Below are positions 45,885 to 55,676 of a stretch of DNA of 64,000 nucleotides, one piece after another. A program made the translations under genes and the position numbers. This stretch comes from Mycobacterium sp. 1164985.4 (GTDB lineage: Bacteria > Actinomycetota > Actinomycetes > Mycobacteriales > Mycobacteriaceae): the NCBI RefSeq assembly GCF_001668575.1, contig NZ_LZMD01000061.1, positions 62,001-126,000 of the forward strand, in the 5' to 3' direction. The notes beneath the pieces are model-generated. The model saw nothing but the letters and a program-made list of their open reading frames with translations, was not told the origin of the DNA and ran no database searches. How positions within the stretch are numbered: position 1 is the stretch's first letter; each line of letters starts with the position of its first letter.

Positions 45885-46366
45885 ACTGCTATCAAGTCGA
45901 TGGCGGCACGTTGCCACCAGCTCGACACCGCAGCCGCCCGACTCGAACGCCACGTCGACACCATCACCGCCACCGCCGCACCCGAGCTACAGCGTCGGGC
46001 CCGACACCGCTGCCACGCTGCTGACCGCCCTCGGCGACAACCCCGCTCGGATCGGCAGCGACGCCGCTTTCGCCAAACTCTGCGGGGTCAGCCCACTGGA
46101 AGCCTCCAGCGGCAAAACGATCCGCCACCGGCTCAATTGGGGAGGCAATCGCGACGCCAACCGTGCCCTGCACGTCATCCTGGTGGTGCGCATGCGCCGT
46201 CACCAGCCCACCCGCGACTACTTCGTTCACCGCCTGGCCGAAGGCAAAACCAAGAACGAGATCATGCGCTGCATCAAGCGTACATCGCCCGCGAGATCTA
46301 CCACGCCCTCCGCCAACCCAGCAGAAGAACCAACGAACTCATTGCCTGAAGAACTCATTGCCTGAA
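45885..46366 (+). pseudogene. IS110-family transposase remnant
   Basis: The C-terminal transposase domain is readable across three frames: MAARCHQLDTAAARLERHVD, then YSVGPDTAATLLTALGDNPA, FAKLCGVSPLEASSGKTIRH, RLNWGGNRDANRALHVILVV and EGKTKNEIMRCIKR, then YIAREIYHALRQPSRRTNEL. Frame breaks lie near 45985 and 46280, and the N-terminal catalytic DEDD domain is absent. The gene is dead. GAACTCATTGCCTGAA is duplicated in tandem at its end (46333-46365). It marks the junction between the AICE and the oxidative cluster. Confidence 0.8.
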
Positions 46367-46501
46367 GATAGGAGCATCTGGTATCAACTCCCGAAGGGCA
46401 CCCGATCCGCAATGTCCACCCATTTCGTGGCGATATGGCACCTCTGTAGATGCCATCAATCCTCCCAGGTGAGTAATGTGCAGGTGGCTAATCGTTCAGG
46501 G

Positions 46502-47647
46502 TCATAGGGAACGCGAGATGATTTCCTTCATCACCTCATTTGTGCCGGCGTAGATTTTCTGCACGCGCTGGTCCACCCACAATCTCGAGATGGGGTACTC
46601 GGTCATGTACCCATATCCGCCGTGGAGCTGCAAACAGTCATCGAGCACCTTCATCGCTCGCTCAGTGGTCCACCATTTCGCCATGGCGACGGTCTGGACG
46701 TCGAGTTGGCCCGCGAGGTGTAGGTCGATGCAGTAGTCCAAAAATACTCGTGCGATGCGCGTTTCGGTTGCAGCTTCGGCCAAGATGAATTTCGTGTTCT
46801 GGAAGCCGAAGACGGGCCGTCCGAACGCTTCCCGCTCACGGGTGTATTTGAGTGTCTGCTCCACGGCAAGTTCCATCGCCGCGACCGCCCCAACCGCGAC
46901 GATGAGCCGCTCTTGAGGTAGCTGCGTCATCAGCTGAATGAAACCCTGACCCTCGGTCTCGCCCAGGAGGTGCGAGCGGGGCACTCTTACGTCGTCGAAG
47001 AACAACTCGGAGGTGTCTTGTCCGCGTTGGCCGATTTTGTCGAGGACCTTGCCGCGCCGGAATCCGGGTCGATCGGCTTCGGCGACGATCAGCGAGATGC
47101 CGGCGGCGCCCTGACTTGGATCTGTCTTGGCGACGACGATGATCAGGTCGGCTTGCTGACCGTTGGTGATGAAGGTCTTTGCGCCGGTGATCACGTACTC
47201 GTCACCGTCAAGAATTGCTTTGGTCTTGACACTCTGCAGATCAGAACCGGTCCCTGGCTCCGTCATGGCGATAGCACCGATCATTTCGCCTGAGGCCATC
47301 TTGGGCAGCCACTGCCTCCGTAGTTCTTCGGCCGCATACTGGAGGATGTAGTGCGCGACGATTCCGCTGTGCAGCCCTGCGCCCCATGAGCTGTCCCCGA
47401 CTCGGGCTTGCTCTTCGAGTACGACGGCTTCGTGCGCGAATGTGCCGCCTCCCCCGCCGTATTCTTCGGGTATGGACATGCAGAGCAGGCCTAGTTCGCC
47501 GGCTTTGTGCCACAATTCTCGGTCAACTTGGTGCTGGTCTGCGAAACGTTGCGCATGTGGGGCCAATTCGGTCGAGAAGAACTTCGCGGCAAGGTCACGA
47601 AGCTCGAGCAATTCGGCGCTCATCCAGGGAGAAATTGATGCTGTCAC
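46502..47647 (-). CDS. Acyl-CoA dehydrogenase, long-chain/isovaleryl type
   Basis: 381 residues. FAD and substrate motifs are AIAMTEPGTGSDLQSVKT, YVITGAKTFITNGQQADLII, REAFGRPVFGFQNTKF and LHGGYGYMTEYPISRLW. The usual catalytic Glu of the IYEGT loop is Ala here (KIYAGTNEVMKEII), and a Glu is present in LMTQLPQERLIVA instead, as in long-chain and isovaleryl-CoA dehydrogenases. It forms the alpha,beta double bond in an acyl-CoA. Last gene of the oxidative cluster, 42 bases after the ligase. Confidence 0.92.
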   Translation of the reverse strand: MTASISPWMSAELLELRDLAAKFFSTELAPHAQRFADQHQVDRELWHKAGELGLLCMSIPEEYGGGGGTFAHEAVVLEEQARVGDSSWGAGLHSGIVAHYILQYAAEELRRQWLPKMASGEMIGAIAMTEPGTGSDLQSVKTKAILDGDEYVITGAKTFITNGQQADLIIVVAKTDPSQGAAGISLIVAEADRPGFRRGKVLDKIGQRGQDTSELFFDDVRVPRSHLLGETEGQGFIQLMTQLPQERLIVAVGAVAAMELAVEQTLKYTREREAFGRPVFGFQNTKFILAEAATETRIARVFLDYCIDLHLAGQLDVQTVAMAKWWTTERAMKVLDDCLQLHGGYGYMTEYPISRLWVDQRVQKIYAGTNEVMKEIISRSL

Positions 47648-47689
47648 AGGATTCCCTCTCGGCTGTTCAATATCAATGGGTTTGATTTC

Positions 47690-49303
47690 TTAGGACGTTT
47701 CGATCTGATACTCGCCGGCGGAGTGACGCGCGCGTATGGCCTTCTTGTCGTATTTCCCGACGCTTGTTCGGGGAATCTCAGACACGAAGCTCCACCGCTC
47801 CGGGATCCACCACTTGGCGACCTTGTCCAACAGAAACGCGCGCAGTCGGTCGATGTCGACCTCGGCTCCACGGTGAACCACGACCAGGGCGAGCGGTCTT
47901 TCCTGCCATTTGTCGTCGGGAACTGCCACCACCGCAGCCTCGTAGATCGCCGGGTGACCAATCAGCGTGTTTTCCAGCTCGACTGAGGAGATCCATTCTC
48001 CACCTGACTTGATGACGTCCTTCGCACGATCGGTCAGCGTGAGATACCCGTCCGGGTCGATCCGGCCGACGTCGCCGGTGCGCAGCCACCCTCCGTCGAA
48101 CTTGTCCGGATCATCGTCGCCGAAGTAGGCGCCGGTGATCCACGGGCCTCGCGCCTGTATTTCACCCGCTGATCGACCGTCCCACGGCACTGTCTTCTTG
48201 TGGTCGTCACGCAACCGGATCTCGACACCGCACATCGGCCGACCCTGGCTTTCGCGCATCTCCCACGCACGGGTCTCGCCTACTCCGTGCGCTGCGCGTG
48301 CGACGGTAGCCAGCGGCGAGGTTTCGGTCATGCCCCATGCCTGCACGATAGGCACGTTGTACTTGTCTTCGAATGCCCGCATCAGCGAGACGGGGACTGC
48401 CGATCCCCCGCAGGCAACCAGCCGAAGTGAGGAGATGTCCCGGGCGGGATTCGATTCCAGGTATCGATCGACATCGTTCCAGATCGTCGGCACTGCACCG
48501 GCGATAGTCGGCTGAGTCTCTTCGATGATCGACACCAGCGGCGCGGCTTGCAGATGGCGATCGGGTAATACCAAGTCCGCACCAGACATCAACGCCGCGT
48601 AGATCAGTCCCCACGCATTGGCGTGAAACATCGGGACAATGGCCAGGATACGGTCGGCCTCGCTCACTGCCAGGGCGTTCGACGTGCAGGCGGTCAGTGC
48701 ATGTAGGTAGGTCGAACGGTGGCTGTAGACAACACCTTTGGGATTTCCAGTAGTCCCGCTGGTGTAGCACATGGCCGCGGCGGAACGCTCATCGATCTCG
48801 GGCCAATCGAAAGTCTCCGGTTGCTGCGCCAGGATCTCCTCGTAACGCAACACCGTCTTCCCGCATCGCTGCAGCGGAGCGAGGTCGCCGCCCCCGGTGG
48901 CGATGACCGTATGCACCGACTCCATCGCTGGTAGCGCACTAGCCAACAATGGCGCAACCGACGCATCCACCAGGATGATCTGATCGCTGGCATGGTTGGC
49001 GATGTACGCGAGTTGCTCTGGAGCCAAACGAATGTTGAGGGTGTGCAGCACCGCGCCCATGGAGGGAACCGCGCAGTAGGCCTCGAGATGTTCTTGGTTA
49101 CTCCACTGAAAAGTGGCCACCCGTTGATCTGCCGTTATTCCGAGCCCGCGCAACGCATTGGCAAGTCGGCCCGCTCGCCCCAGGACGCTACGGTAGGACA
49201 TACTTCGGTATCCAATTCCGTCGGGGGTGATCACCTCGCTGTTTCCGTGAATGGAGGCGGCATGGCGGACAATTGCCGAGATTGTGAGCTGGACGTCTTG
49301 CAT
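47690..49303 (-). CDS. Acyl-CoA ligase (AMP-forming, AlkK-like)
   Basis: 537 residues from the ATG at 49303; an ATG at 49315 is also possible. The AMP-binding loop is MCYTSGTTGNPKGVVYSHRS, followed by PMFHANAWGL, QAWGMTETSPLATV, the hinge GWLRTGDVGRIDPDGYLTLT and the catalytic Lys in PRTSVGKYDKKAI. It should activate a medium- or long-chain carboxylic acid as CoA thioester, feeding the adjacent dehydrogenase. Upstream gene is the transglutaminase-like protein. Confidence 0.92.
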   Translation of the reverse strand: MQDVQLTISAIVRHAASIHGNSEVITPDGIGYRSMSYRSVLGRAGRLANALRGLGITADQRVATFQWSNQEHLEAYCAVPSMGAVLHTLNIRLAPEQLAYIANHASDQIILVDASVAPLLASALPAMESVHTVIATGGGDLAPLQRCGKTVLRYEEILAQQPETFDWPEIDERSAAAMCYTSGTTGNPKGVVYSHRSTYLHALTACTSNALAVSEADRILAIVPMFHANAWGLIYAALMSGADLVLPDRHLQAAPLVSIIEETQPTIAGAVPTIWNDVDRYLESNPARDISSLRLVACGGSAVPVSLMRAFEDKYNVPIVQAWGMTETSPLATVARAAHGVGETRAWEMRESQGRPMCGVEIRLRDDHKKTVPWDGRSAGEIQARGPWITGAYFGDDDPDKFDGGWLRTGDVGRIDPDGYLTLTDRAKDVIKSGGEWISSVELENTLIGHPAIYEAAVVAVPDDKWQERPLALVVVHRGAEVDIDRLRAFLLDKVAKWWIPERWSFVSEIPRTSVGKYDKKAIRARHSAGEYQIETS

Positions 49304-49329
49304 CGTGCTGTGCATTACGCATCGGCCCT

Positions 49330-49983
49330 TCAGGCGAACAGGTCTGGATGGCGACTCGCATCGCCTATGAGCGTCCCGTAGTGGGTTCTGAGCGCTTGCA
49401 GGATCTCTGCCAGCGGTAGATCGTCGAAGGCGCCTCGATCCCTCAGATATTCCATGTGTTGTGTGCCGTCACCGGCGAACCCGTGCAGCAGGGCGTCTGT
49501 GCGCCCGTCGAAATCAATTGGCGGGACGCCGAACCGTGCGCATAGCTCGCGATTGAACGCCGGAGTTGCCTTGACCCAGACACCGCAGAGATGCATGAGG
49601 CTGTATCCGTGGTAGACGAAGACGTCGGTACCGCCCATCCGCTCACGCAATGTCTCGGTCTGAAGGTGGTTTCGGACATCGGCGAACCCCAGCCGCGCTG
49701 GGATGCCTGCTGCTCGGCAGGCCGCCGTCAAGAGCACCGCCTTCGGGACGCAGTAAGCGCGGTCTGCAGTTGCGATGGTGCTGGCGCGATACGCATGCGG
49801 GTCATCGGTCACGGTGTAGGGGTCATACCAAATCGAGTCGCGGACCGCAGTGAAGATGGCTATGGCCTTCGTGGTGTCGTCGACCGCGCCGCGGGTCGCC
49901 GATGCAACGAAGTCGCGTACCGATTCATGTTGCCAATCGAGGAACTCCGTGGGCTCCAGGTAAGGCGAGTTCTCACCGCTCAT
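49330..49983 (-). CDS. Transglutaminase-like cysteine protein
   Basis: 217 residues from the ATG at 49983, overlapping the P450 stop as ATGA. The catalytic-type core is visible: WYDPYTVTDDPHAYRASTI, then TADRAYCVPKAVLLTAACRA with Cys78, AGIPARLGFADVRNH, and FVYHGYSLMHLCGVWVKATP with His125 or His131. Such proteins are amidases, peptidases or acyl transferases; no signal peptide is present. Its role among oxidation genes is not obvious. A decayed relative lies beside the BtrH-like gene at 62.4 kb. Confidence 0.82.
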   Translation of the reverse strand: MSGENSPYLEPTEFLDWQHESVRDFVASATRGAVDDTTKAIAIFTAVRDSIWYDPYTVTDDPHAYRASTIATADRAYCVPKAVLLTAACRAAGIPARLGFADVRNHLQTETLRERMGGTDVFVYHGYSLMHLCGVWVKATPAFNRELCARFGVPPIDFDGRTDALLHGFAGDGTQHMEYLRDRGAFDDLPLAEILQALRTHYGTLIGDASRHPDLFA

Positions 49984-51437
49984 CGGTGCCGCAACGTCAC
50001 AGGCAGTCCGTCCACGGGAATGGGCAGCGAGGTGTTGTCCCAACGCACGTGATAGTCGTTTGGGACCGTCCAAGTGTAGGTACGCAACATCTGGTGCAGG
50101 ATTGCCTTCACCTCGAGTGTGCCGAACTGCATCCCAATGCATTTGTGCGCCCCCCCGCCGAACGGCACCCAGGCGAATCGGTGCTGTTGGTCCTCGCGCC
50201 GGGGCTCATCGAAGCGCGACGGATCGAAACGGTCCGGGTCGCTCCATATTCTGCGGTCGAAGTGATTTACGGCGGGTGTGATTGCGCACAAGGTTTCACG
50301 GGGGATGTGATAGCCGTCGATGGCGACATCGCGGACGGTCTTGCGCATCACCAGCGGAACGGGCGCCAGCAGACGCAGAGCTTCTTTGAGGATCAGATCG
50401 AGGACCGTCATCCGCTCCAGTTCGTCGATATCTGGCGAATCGTGACCGAAGGACCGCGCCTCCGCCGCTGCCTTCTCCTGCCACTCAGGATGTTTAGCGA
50501 GGAAGTAGGTGACAGCAGTGGTGGTGATCGTGGAGGTGTCATGGGCGGCCATCATGAGAAAGATCATGTGGTTGATCACATCCTCGTCGGAGAACCGTTC
50601 ACCGTCTTCTGTGGTCGCCTGGCAGAGGGCGGCGAATAGATCGTCGGTCTCGCCTGCACGCGCGGCCGGCAGGTGTCGGGAGAAGTAGTCCTCCAACACG
50701 CGCCGCCCATGCACGCCGGCGCGGAACCTGGTGCCCGGGAGTGGAACTCGCACAAAGGAACTCGCCGCGCGAACAGTGGACACGAACGCCTCGTTGACAG
50801 CAGCGCTCTCGTCCTTGCCGCGGCCACCCATGAAGACATCCGTGGCAATATCGAGGGTGAGATTCTTCAACAACGGGTAGATCCGGACCGACGGACCGGT
50901 CGGCCACGCGGGCACGGCTGCGCGAACGCACGGGGCCACCTGCCCGACATATCCGGTCAGGCGAGGACGCGTGAACGCCTCCTGCATGATGCGCCGGTGC
51001 ATCAAATGTTCGTCGAAGCTCATGAGCATCAACCCGCGATGGAAGAAAGCATCGATCAGGAAGGACCAGCCATCTTGAGAAAAGGCCTTGGCTTCGCTTG
51101 TGAACGCCTCACGCGTTGCGTCTGGACCGGCGATGACCACCATTTTGGTACCGAATGCGCCCATCCACGACACCGAGCCCAAACGTTCGTAACGCTCCCG
51201 ACTGAATTCTGAACCAAATCGGATGTAGTCGACAGTGTGCCCCAGCAACGGGAGTCCAGCGTCCCCTAGGACGGCTCTCAGCCCAGATCCGGCGGGGGCC
51301 GGCGCAAGTTCCCGGACTCTCCAGTCCCGACTCCACTGTCGCCATTTGTCATCGACGACGCGGGGGGCGGGCGCCAACAGGACAGACGTCAACCGCTCCT
51401 TGGGGTGACGCGTGATTGCGAGAAGCTGATTAGCCAC
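49980..51437 (-). CDS. Cytochrome P450
   Basis: 485 residues from a GTG at 51437 with AGGAGG 5 bases upstream. The I-helix oxygen motif is MMAAHDTSTITTT, the K-helix ExxR is LKEALRLLAPVPLVMRKT and the haem Cys lies in WVPFGGGAHKCIGMQFG. An N-terminal region without a clear membrane anchor suggests a soluble enzyme fed by ferredoxin, which is not encoded nearby. It probably hydroxylates the pathway substrate. A 115-base AT-rich gap upstream contains its own promoter. Confidence 0.93.
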   Translation of the reverse strand: MANQLLAITRHPKERLTSVLLAPAPRVVDDKWRQWSRDWRVRELAPAPAGSGLRAVLGDAGLPLLGHTVDYIRFGSEFSRERYERLGSVSWMGAFGTKMVVIAGPDATREAFTSEAKAFSQDGWSFLIDAFFHRGLMLMSFDEHLMHRRIMQEAFTRPRLTGYVGQVAPCVRAAVPAWPTGPSVRIYPLLKNLTLDIATDVFMGGRGKDESAAVNEAFVSTVRAASSFVRVPLPGTRFRAGVHGRRVLEDYFSRHLPAARAGETDDLFAALCQATTEDGERFSDEDVINHMIFLMMAAHDTSTITTTAVTYFLAKHPEWQEKAAAEARSFGHDSPDIDELERMTVLDLILKEALRLLAPVPLVMRKTVRDVAIDGYHIPRETLCAITPAVNHFDRRIWSDPDRFDPSRFDEPRREDQQHRFAWVPFGGGAHKCIGMQFGTLEVKAILHQMLRTYTWTVPNDYHVRWDNTSLPIPVDGLPVTLRHR

Positions 51438-51477
51438 GATGCCTCCTGGGCGCTCTGCTGCACGGGTATCTGGTAAT

Positions 51478-51532
51478 AGTTTACATAGATGTGCTGAATG
51501 TCAATATTCGAACAGTTAACAGTGAAATGTTA
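51478..51532 (-). promoter_or_regulatory. Internal promoter and dyad before the P450 gene
   Basis: On the minus strand TTGACA (51499-51504) is followed after 15 bases by TAAACT (51478-51483), a fair -35/-10 pair in an AT-rich block. Just upstream, TAACAGTGAAATGTTA (51517-51532) has 5-bp inverted arms and could be an operator for one of the TetR proteins. Confidence 0.45.
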
Positions 51533-51552
51533 GACACCGCCTGCGACCCGGA

Positions 51553-53088
51553 TCATCTGCGCAGCCTCGCGCGGTTCTCACTCGGGCCGTCTAACTGAAG
51601 GCGTTCAACGTGCCTGAATAGATAATCGTGACTGCGTGGTTTGCGGGTGAGGATCCGGTAGGCAAATGTAGGCCCAGGCCAGTTCGTCGGGATCGCGCCA
51701 CTCGAGGTCGTGTACCAGCTCGCGCAAAGCGCCCACACCGACCTTCGCAGCCGCCGGCTCAATCGTGTGTTGTAGCTTTGCTCGATGTCTGGCCTGACGT
51801 CGACCGTACGCCCTGGGTCACTCGCCAAAATCTTGATGAGGGCACCGACATAGCGGACCTGAGACTCGATCATGTAAATGATCGACCCGGAACCGACATT
51901 CGTGTTCGGGCCATAGAGGAGAAAGAGATTCGGGAACATCGGGACTGTAATGCCCAGGTATGCGTGCGCCTGCGTCCCCCACACCTCGTCCAGAGTCACT
52001 CCGCCCCAGCCGCGAACACGCATCGGGGCGAGGAAGTCGGTAGCGCGGAAACCTGTTCCGTAAATGACGACATCCGCGCGATGGAGTACGCCATCGTCGG
52101 TCACGACTCCCTTGTCGCAAAGCTTCGCAACCGCGTTGGTCACCAACGAGACTTCACCGTTGGCAATCGCGGGGTAGTAATCATTCGAGAACAACACCCG
52201 CTTGCACCCCGGCGCATCTGATGGCGTGAGTTGCCGGCGCAGCATTGGATCGGCAACCTGCCGATGGAGGTGGTAGCGGGCGACCGCGCCGAGAATGCGT
52301 GACAAGGGCTTCGCGTCGACCAACGTCACTGCGAGCACTTCAAAAATCAGCCATACCGCGAAACGCTCAAGACGCAGCCACAGCGGCAGAACCTTAATCA
52401 GCTGTTGGTGAAGACGTCCGTACCTGCTGTCCCACTTCGGCAAAATCCAAGGCGCCGTGCGCTGATACAGCGTTACGCGCTGTGCCTCGTGTGCGATCCG
52501 TGGCACAAACTGTATCGCGCTTGCGCCTGTCCCGATGACGGCTACTTCCTTGCCGCGCAGCGATACCGAATGGTCCCAACGCGCCGAATGAAAACGCGGC
52601 CCCTCGAAGGTGTCTTCGCCGGCAATATTCGGCGTATGAGGTCGCGAGAGCTGCCCCACGGCCGAAATCACGACATCGCACCAGATCGTCTCGCTGGATC
52701 CGGTCACCAAACGCCAACGGCCGGCCTGTTCATCGAAGGTCATCTCGACGACTTCGGTCCGCGTGCGCAAATGCAGGTCCATTCCGTCGGCCAGGACGAG
52801 TCGGCGAAGATATTGGAGTATCTCGGGCTGTTCTGCATAACGTCTCGACCAACGAGTGTTGGGCTTGTCCGAGAGTGAGTACAACGCTGACGGCACGTCG
52901 CAAGCCGCTCCTGGATAGGTGTTGTCGCGCCAGACGCCGCCGATGTCTGCAGCCTTTTCCACCATGGTGAAGTTGGTGAATCCGTCCCTCTTCAGCTGAT
53001 GGGCCATGGCGATACCCGCGACGCCGGCCCCGATGATCACTATCGACGGATCGTGTCCTCGAGGATCCCTCGCAAAGCCGCCTGTCAT
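51553..53088 (-). CDS. Baeyer-Villiger-type flavin monooxygenase 1
   Basis: 511 residues from the ATG at 53088. FAD motif IVIIGAGVAGIAMAHQLKRD, then GGVWRDNTYPGAACDVPSAL; the Baeyer-Villiger fingerprint FxGxxxHxxxW is present as FEGPRFHSARWD; the NADPH motif is VAVIGTGASAIQFVPRI. It should insert oxygen into a ketone to make an ester or lactone. First of three related enzymes in the cluster, which are clearly diverged from each other rather than recent copies. Confidence 0.9.
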   Translation of the reverse strand: MTGGFARDPRGHDPSIVIIGAGVAGIAMAHQLKRDGFTNFTMVEKAADIGGVWRDNTYPGAACDVPSALYSLSDKPNTRWSRRYAEQPEILQYLRRLVLADGMDLHLRTRTEVVEMTFDEQAGRWRLVTGSSETIWCDVVISAVGQLSRPHTPNIAGEDTFEGPRFHSARWDHSVSLRGKEVAVIGTGASAIQFVPRIAHEAQRVTLYQRTAPWILPKWDSRYGRLHQQLIKVLPLWLRLERFAVWLIFEVLAVTLVDAKPLSRILGAVARYHLHRQVADPMLRRQLTPSDAPGCKRVLFSNDYYPAIANGEVSLVTNAVAKLCDKGVVTDDGVLHRADVVIYGTGFRATDFLAPMRVRGWGGVTLDEVWGTQAHAYLGITVPMFPNLFLLYGPNTNVGSGSIIYMIESQVRYVGALIKILASDPGRTVDVRPDIEQSYNTRLSRRLRRSVWALCASWYTTSSGAIPTNWPGPTFAYRILTRKPRSHDYLFRHVERLQLDGPSENRARLRR

Positions 53089-53149
53089 GAGACAGCTAAG
53101 AAGCAGTTGATGGCGCGGTGGCAGTGGAGCATCCACGGTCCCAACACTT

Positions 53150-54115
53150 TCACCGGTGGGCCGAAGCTTTCAGGAAGTTTCCAGCGCGGTGGATCGCCTC
53201 ACGAGCCTCGGGCAGGATTCGGAACATGGCTTGGAACACGTGGATCTGTCCCCGGTACACCTGTATCTCAACGCTTGATCCGGCCGATCGGAGGCGGTCG
53301 GCAAGATGCCTCGAGTCATCGATCAACATTTCTCTTCCGCCTACCTGAATCAGGATCGGTGGCATGGACCTGAGGTCTGCGTCGAGCACGCTGATTCGCT
53401 CATTGCGGTGATCTGCACCAGCCACGTACAGGTCAAGAGCGCGGGCCGCGGACCGAGCAGAGGCGAAAGGATCACGGCGGCGAAGTTCGCGTGCCCTCGC
53501 GAGTTCACATGTCAGATCCAGGACCGGAGACATGAGAAGCATCGAATCCGGCAGCGGCAGTCCGTCACTACGTGCGCCAAGGGCGGTGGCCATCGTGAGC
53601 TGGCCGCCCGCCGAGTCCCCGGCCACCGCAACACCGCGTTCGCCGGAAGCCGAAGGCTGCCCTGTGACGAGCCAGCGGTATGCGTTCAGTGCATCGTCGG
53701 CGGCAGCGGGAAAGGGATAGCGTGGAGCTAGCCGATACCTCACCGCAAAGATGGGCCGACCGCTCGCGGAGGCAAGTTCACCGAGCAGGCCGCGGTGGGT
53801 AGCCGGTGAGCACATGGAGTAGGCGCCGCCATGAATGTAGAGCAACGGAACCGCGTGTGGATCGACTGCAGGAGAAGTGATCCAATCCCCGCGTATCTGA
53901 TTCCCGGCGAACTCGGTATCTATTGTGCGAACCGCCACGCTTCGGCGGGGCCGCGATCCCACAAGCGCCATCCGGAGTACGCGATCCATCACCGCGAGGC
54001 CGTGGGCGCTCGACGGGATGAGTTGCGACAGCGGACGCAGTGTGTTTCGCGAAGTCATTGCCACGAAATGACTTGCAAGACTGGGGCGCCGGTCCGCCGC
54101 ATCAGTGTTGGTCAC
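53150..54115 (-). CDS. HSL-family alpha/beta hydrolase (esterase)
   Basis: 321 residues from a GTG at 54115 overlapping the upstream monooxygenase stop. The oxyanion motif is LLYIHGGAYSMCSPATHRGL, the nucleophile elbow GDSAGG in VAVAGDSAGGQLTMATALG, and the Asp/His are near QVGGREMLIDDSRHLADRL and YRGQIHVFQ. The HSL/LipR type hydrolyses short acyl esters, exactly what the product of a Baeyer-Villiger reaction would need. A cap at the N-terminus covers residues 1-70. Confidence 0.9.
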   Translation of the reverse strand: MTNTDAADRRPSLASHFVAMTSRNTLRPLSQLIPSSAHGLAVMDRVLRMALVGSRPRRSVAVRTIDTEFAGNQIRGDWITSPAVDPHAVPLLYIHGGAYSMCSPATHRGLLGELASASGRPIFAVRYRLAPRYPFPAAADDALNAYRWLVTGQPSASGERGVAVAGDSAGGQLTMATALGARSDGLPLPDSMLLMSPVLDLTCELARARELRRRDPFASARSAARALDLYVAGADHRNERISVLDADLRSMPPILIQVGGREMLIDDSRHLADRLRSAGSSVEIQVYRGQIHVFQAMFRILPEAREAIHRAGNFLKASAHR

Positions 54116-55629
54116 CGTGCGCCAACGGATTCTGCGCGACGTTCAAATCGGTAATCGGAGAGCCGGAAGGTGCGGCTACGCCAGTAAGTCTCCAGGGTAG
54201 TTGACGGACGCAACGGAACATCGCCGTGTTTGTCGAAATAGTAACTGTTGGCATTGGAACAGCTCGGCTGCCAGAAAACCTGTCGATGTCGGCGGCTAAC
54301 CATGTCACCGAAGTAGCGATCGTTCGCCTGCTGTCTGACCTCTACGTAATCAGCCTTCAGCGTGCGCGCACGACGAAGACAGCGGACGATATGCCGACTT
54401 TGCGCCTCGATGAGTGTGAAGTACGAGGAGCCGTTGTAACCATAGGGACCGAAGATATTGAAGTGATTCGGGAACCCTGGGACGCTCACACCCTCGAAGG
54501 CTTGGAGGCGGTGCTCATCCCACCAGGCAGACTGCTCCACTCCACCGCGTCCCTTCAGCACATAAGTCGGCATATTGCCCGACTCCATCACTTTGAACCC
54601 GGTGGCCAAGACCATGACATCGATCGGATAACTCTTGCCATCTTCAGTGTGAACCGAGGCATGGTCGACATGGGTGATGCCGCTGGTCTCGAGCGAAACA
54701 TTGCGACGGTTGTACGTTGCGAGATAGGAATTGTGGAAACTCGGTCGCTTACAACCCAACGAATAGCGAGGAATGAGTTGGTCTCGAGTCACCGGATCGT
54801 CGACCGCCCGACGCATATAGCGTTTCGCCGCCTCTTCCATGAGGTCCGACACAGGGATCAACGAGTGAAAATGAGCTGCGATGGGAAATGTGAACTCGAC
54901 GAACGCCTGACTCGCAGTGCGCGTCATCAGTTGTGCCCCTGGCACCAACCGCATCACTGTCGCGGCCCAGCTCGGTATGGAGAAATCCGGCTTCGGCAAG
55001 CAGTAAATCGGCGTTCGCTGGAAGACCGTCAGACTTGATGCGATCTTCGCGACTTCGGGAATCAGCTGCACCGCAGATGCCCCAGTCCCGATCACCGCCA
55101 CCCGCTTACCGGTGAGATCTTTCGTATGGTCCCATCTGGCCGTATGCAGCGTCACGCCGGCGAAGTCGCGCACTCCTGGAATATCAGGCCACTTCGGCCG
55201 ACTGAGAACGCCAGAGCAATTTATCACAAAACGCGCGGTCAGATTCTGACCAGAGGAGCAGCTCAGCCGCCATAGTGCGGCGCCTTCGTCGAAACAGGCT
55301 TCGTCCACAGTCGTGTTGAACCGGATGTAATTTTGGAGTCCGTATTTTTCTACACACCGCTCTGCATAAGCCTTCAACTCATCCCCGTGAGCGTAAGTAC
55401 GTGACCAGGATGTTCGCATCTCATAAGAGAACTGGTAACTATAGGACGGAATATCGACCGCTATTCCCGGATACGTATTCCAGTGCCATGTACCGCCGAC
55501 GCCATCGGCGTCATCGACTATAAGAAAGTCCGCAAATCCGGCCTTCAACAGGCTGATCGCTGTACCAATCCCAGAAAACCCGGCTCCGACTATTACAATT
55601 TCGTAGTGCTGCCCAGACTCAGAACCCAT
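54112..55629 (-). CDS. Baeyer-Villiger-type flavin monooxygenase 2
   Basis: 505 residues. FAD motif IVIVGAGFSGIGTAISLLKA, GGTWHWNTYPGIAVDIPSYS, fingerprint FAGVTLHTARWD and NADPH motif VAVIGTGASAVQLIPEVAKI. The WNTYPG variant and the ending FDKHGDVPLRPSTTLETYWR resemble cyclic and aryl ketone monooxygenases. Its stop overlaps the esterase start, so oxidation and hydrolysis enzymes are co-translated. Confidence 0.9.
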   Translation of the reverse strand: MGSESGQHYEIVIVGAGFSGIGTAISLLKAGFADFLIVDDADGVGGTWHWNTYPGIAVDIPSYSYQFSYEMRTSWSRTYAHGDELKAYAERCVEKYGLQNYIRFNTTVDEACFDEGAALWRLSCSSGQNLTARFVINCSGVLSRPKWPDIPGVRDFAGVTLHTARWDHTKDLTGKRVAVIGTGASAVQLIPEVAKIASSLTVFQRTPIYCLPKPDFSIPSWAATVMRLVPGAQLMTRTASQAFVEFTFPIAAHFHSLIPVSDLMEEAAKRYMRRAVDDPVTRDQLIPRYSLGCKRPSFHNSYLATYNRRNVSLETSGITHVDHASVHTEDGKSYPIDVMVLATGFKVMESGNMPTYVLKGRGGVEQSAWWDEHRLQAFEGVSVPGFPNHFNIFGPYGYNGSSYFTLIEAQSRHIVRCLRRARTLKADYVEVRQQANDRYFGDMVSRRHRQVFWQPSCSNANSYYFDKHGDVPLRPSTTLETYWRSRTFRLSDYRFERRAESVGAR

Positions 55630-55676
55630 TACTTCCTCACGTGCGCTTTGATGTTTACCCTATCCGCTGCTGCAGT

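Larger units (their letters stand above)
38249..46366. mobile_element. pSAM2-like actinomycete integrative and conjugative element
   Basis: Integrase, RepSA-like initiator, TraB/FtsK translocase, a putative activator, HTH regulator, NUDIX and HD proteins in that order are the standard AICE backbone that transfers as double-stranded DNA. The left end is in tRNA-Leu. The right end given here is the end of the IS110 remnant and is arbitrary; no att repeat was seen, so the oxidative cluster beyond could be cargo. Confidence 0.75.

Noticed and set aside
46333..46365. Tandem GAACTCATTGCCTGAA repeat as an insertion-sequence end
   Set aside because: IS110 elements lack such repeats and the copies are direct and adjacent; simple slippage duplication is more likely.
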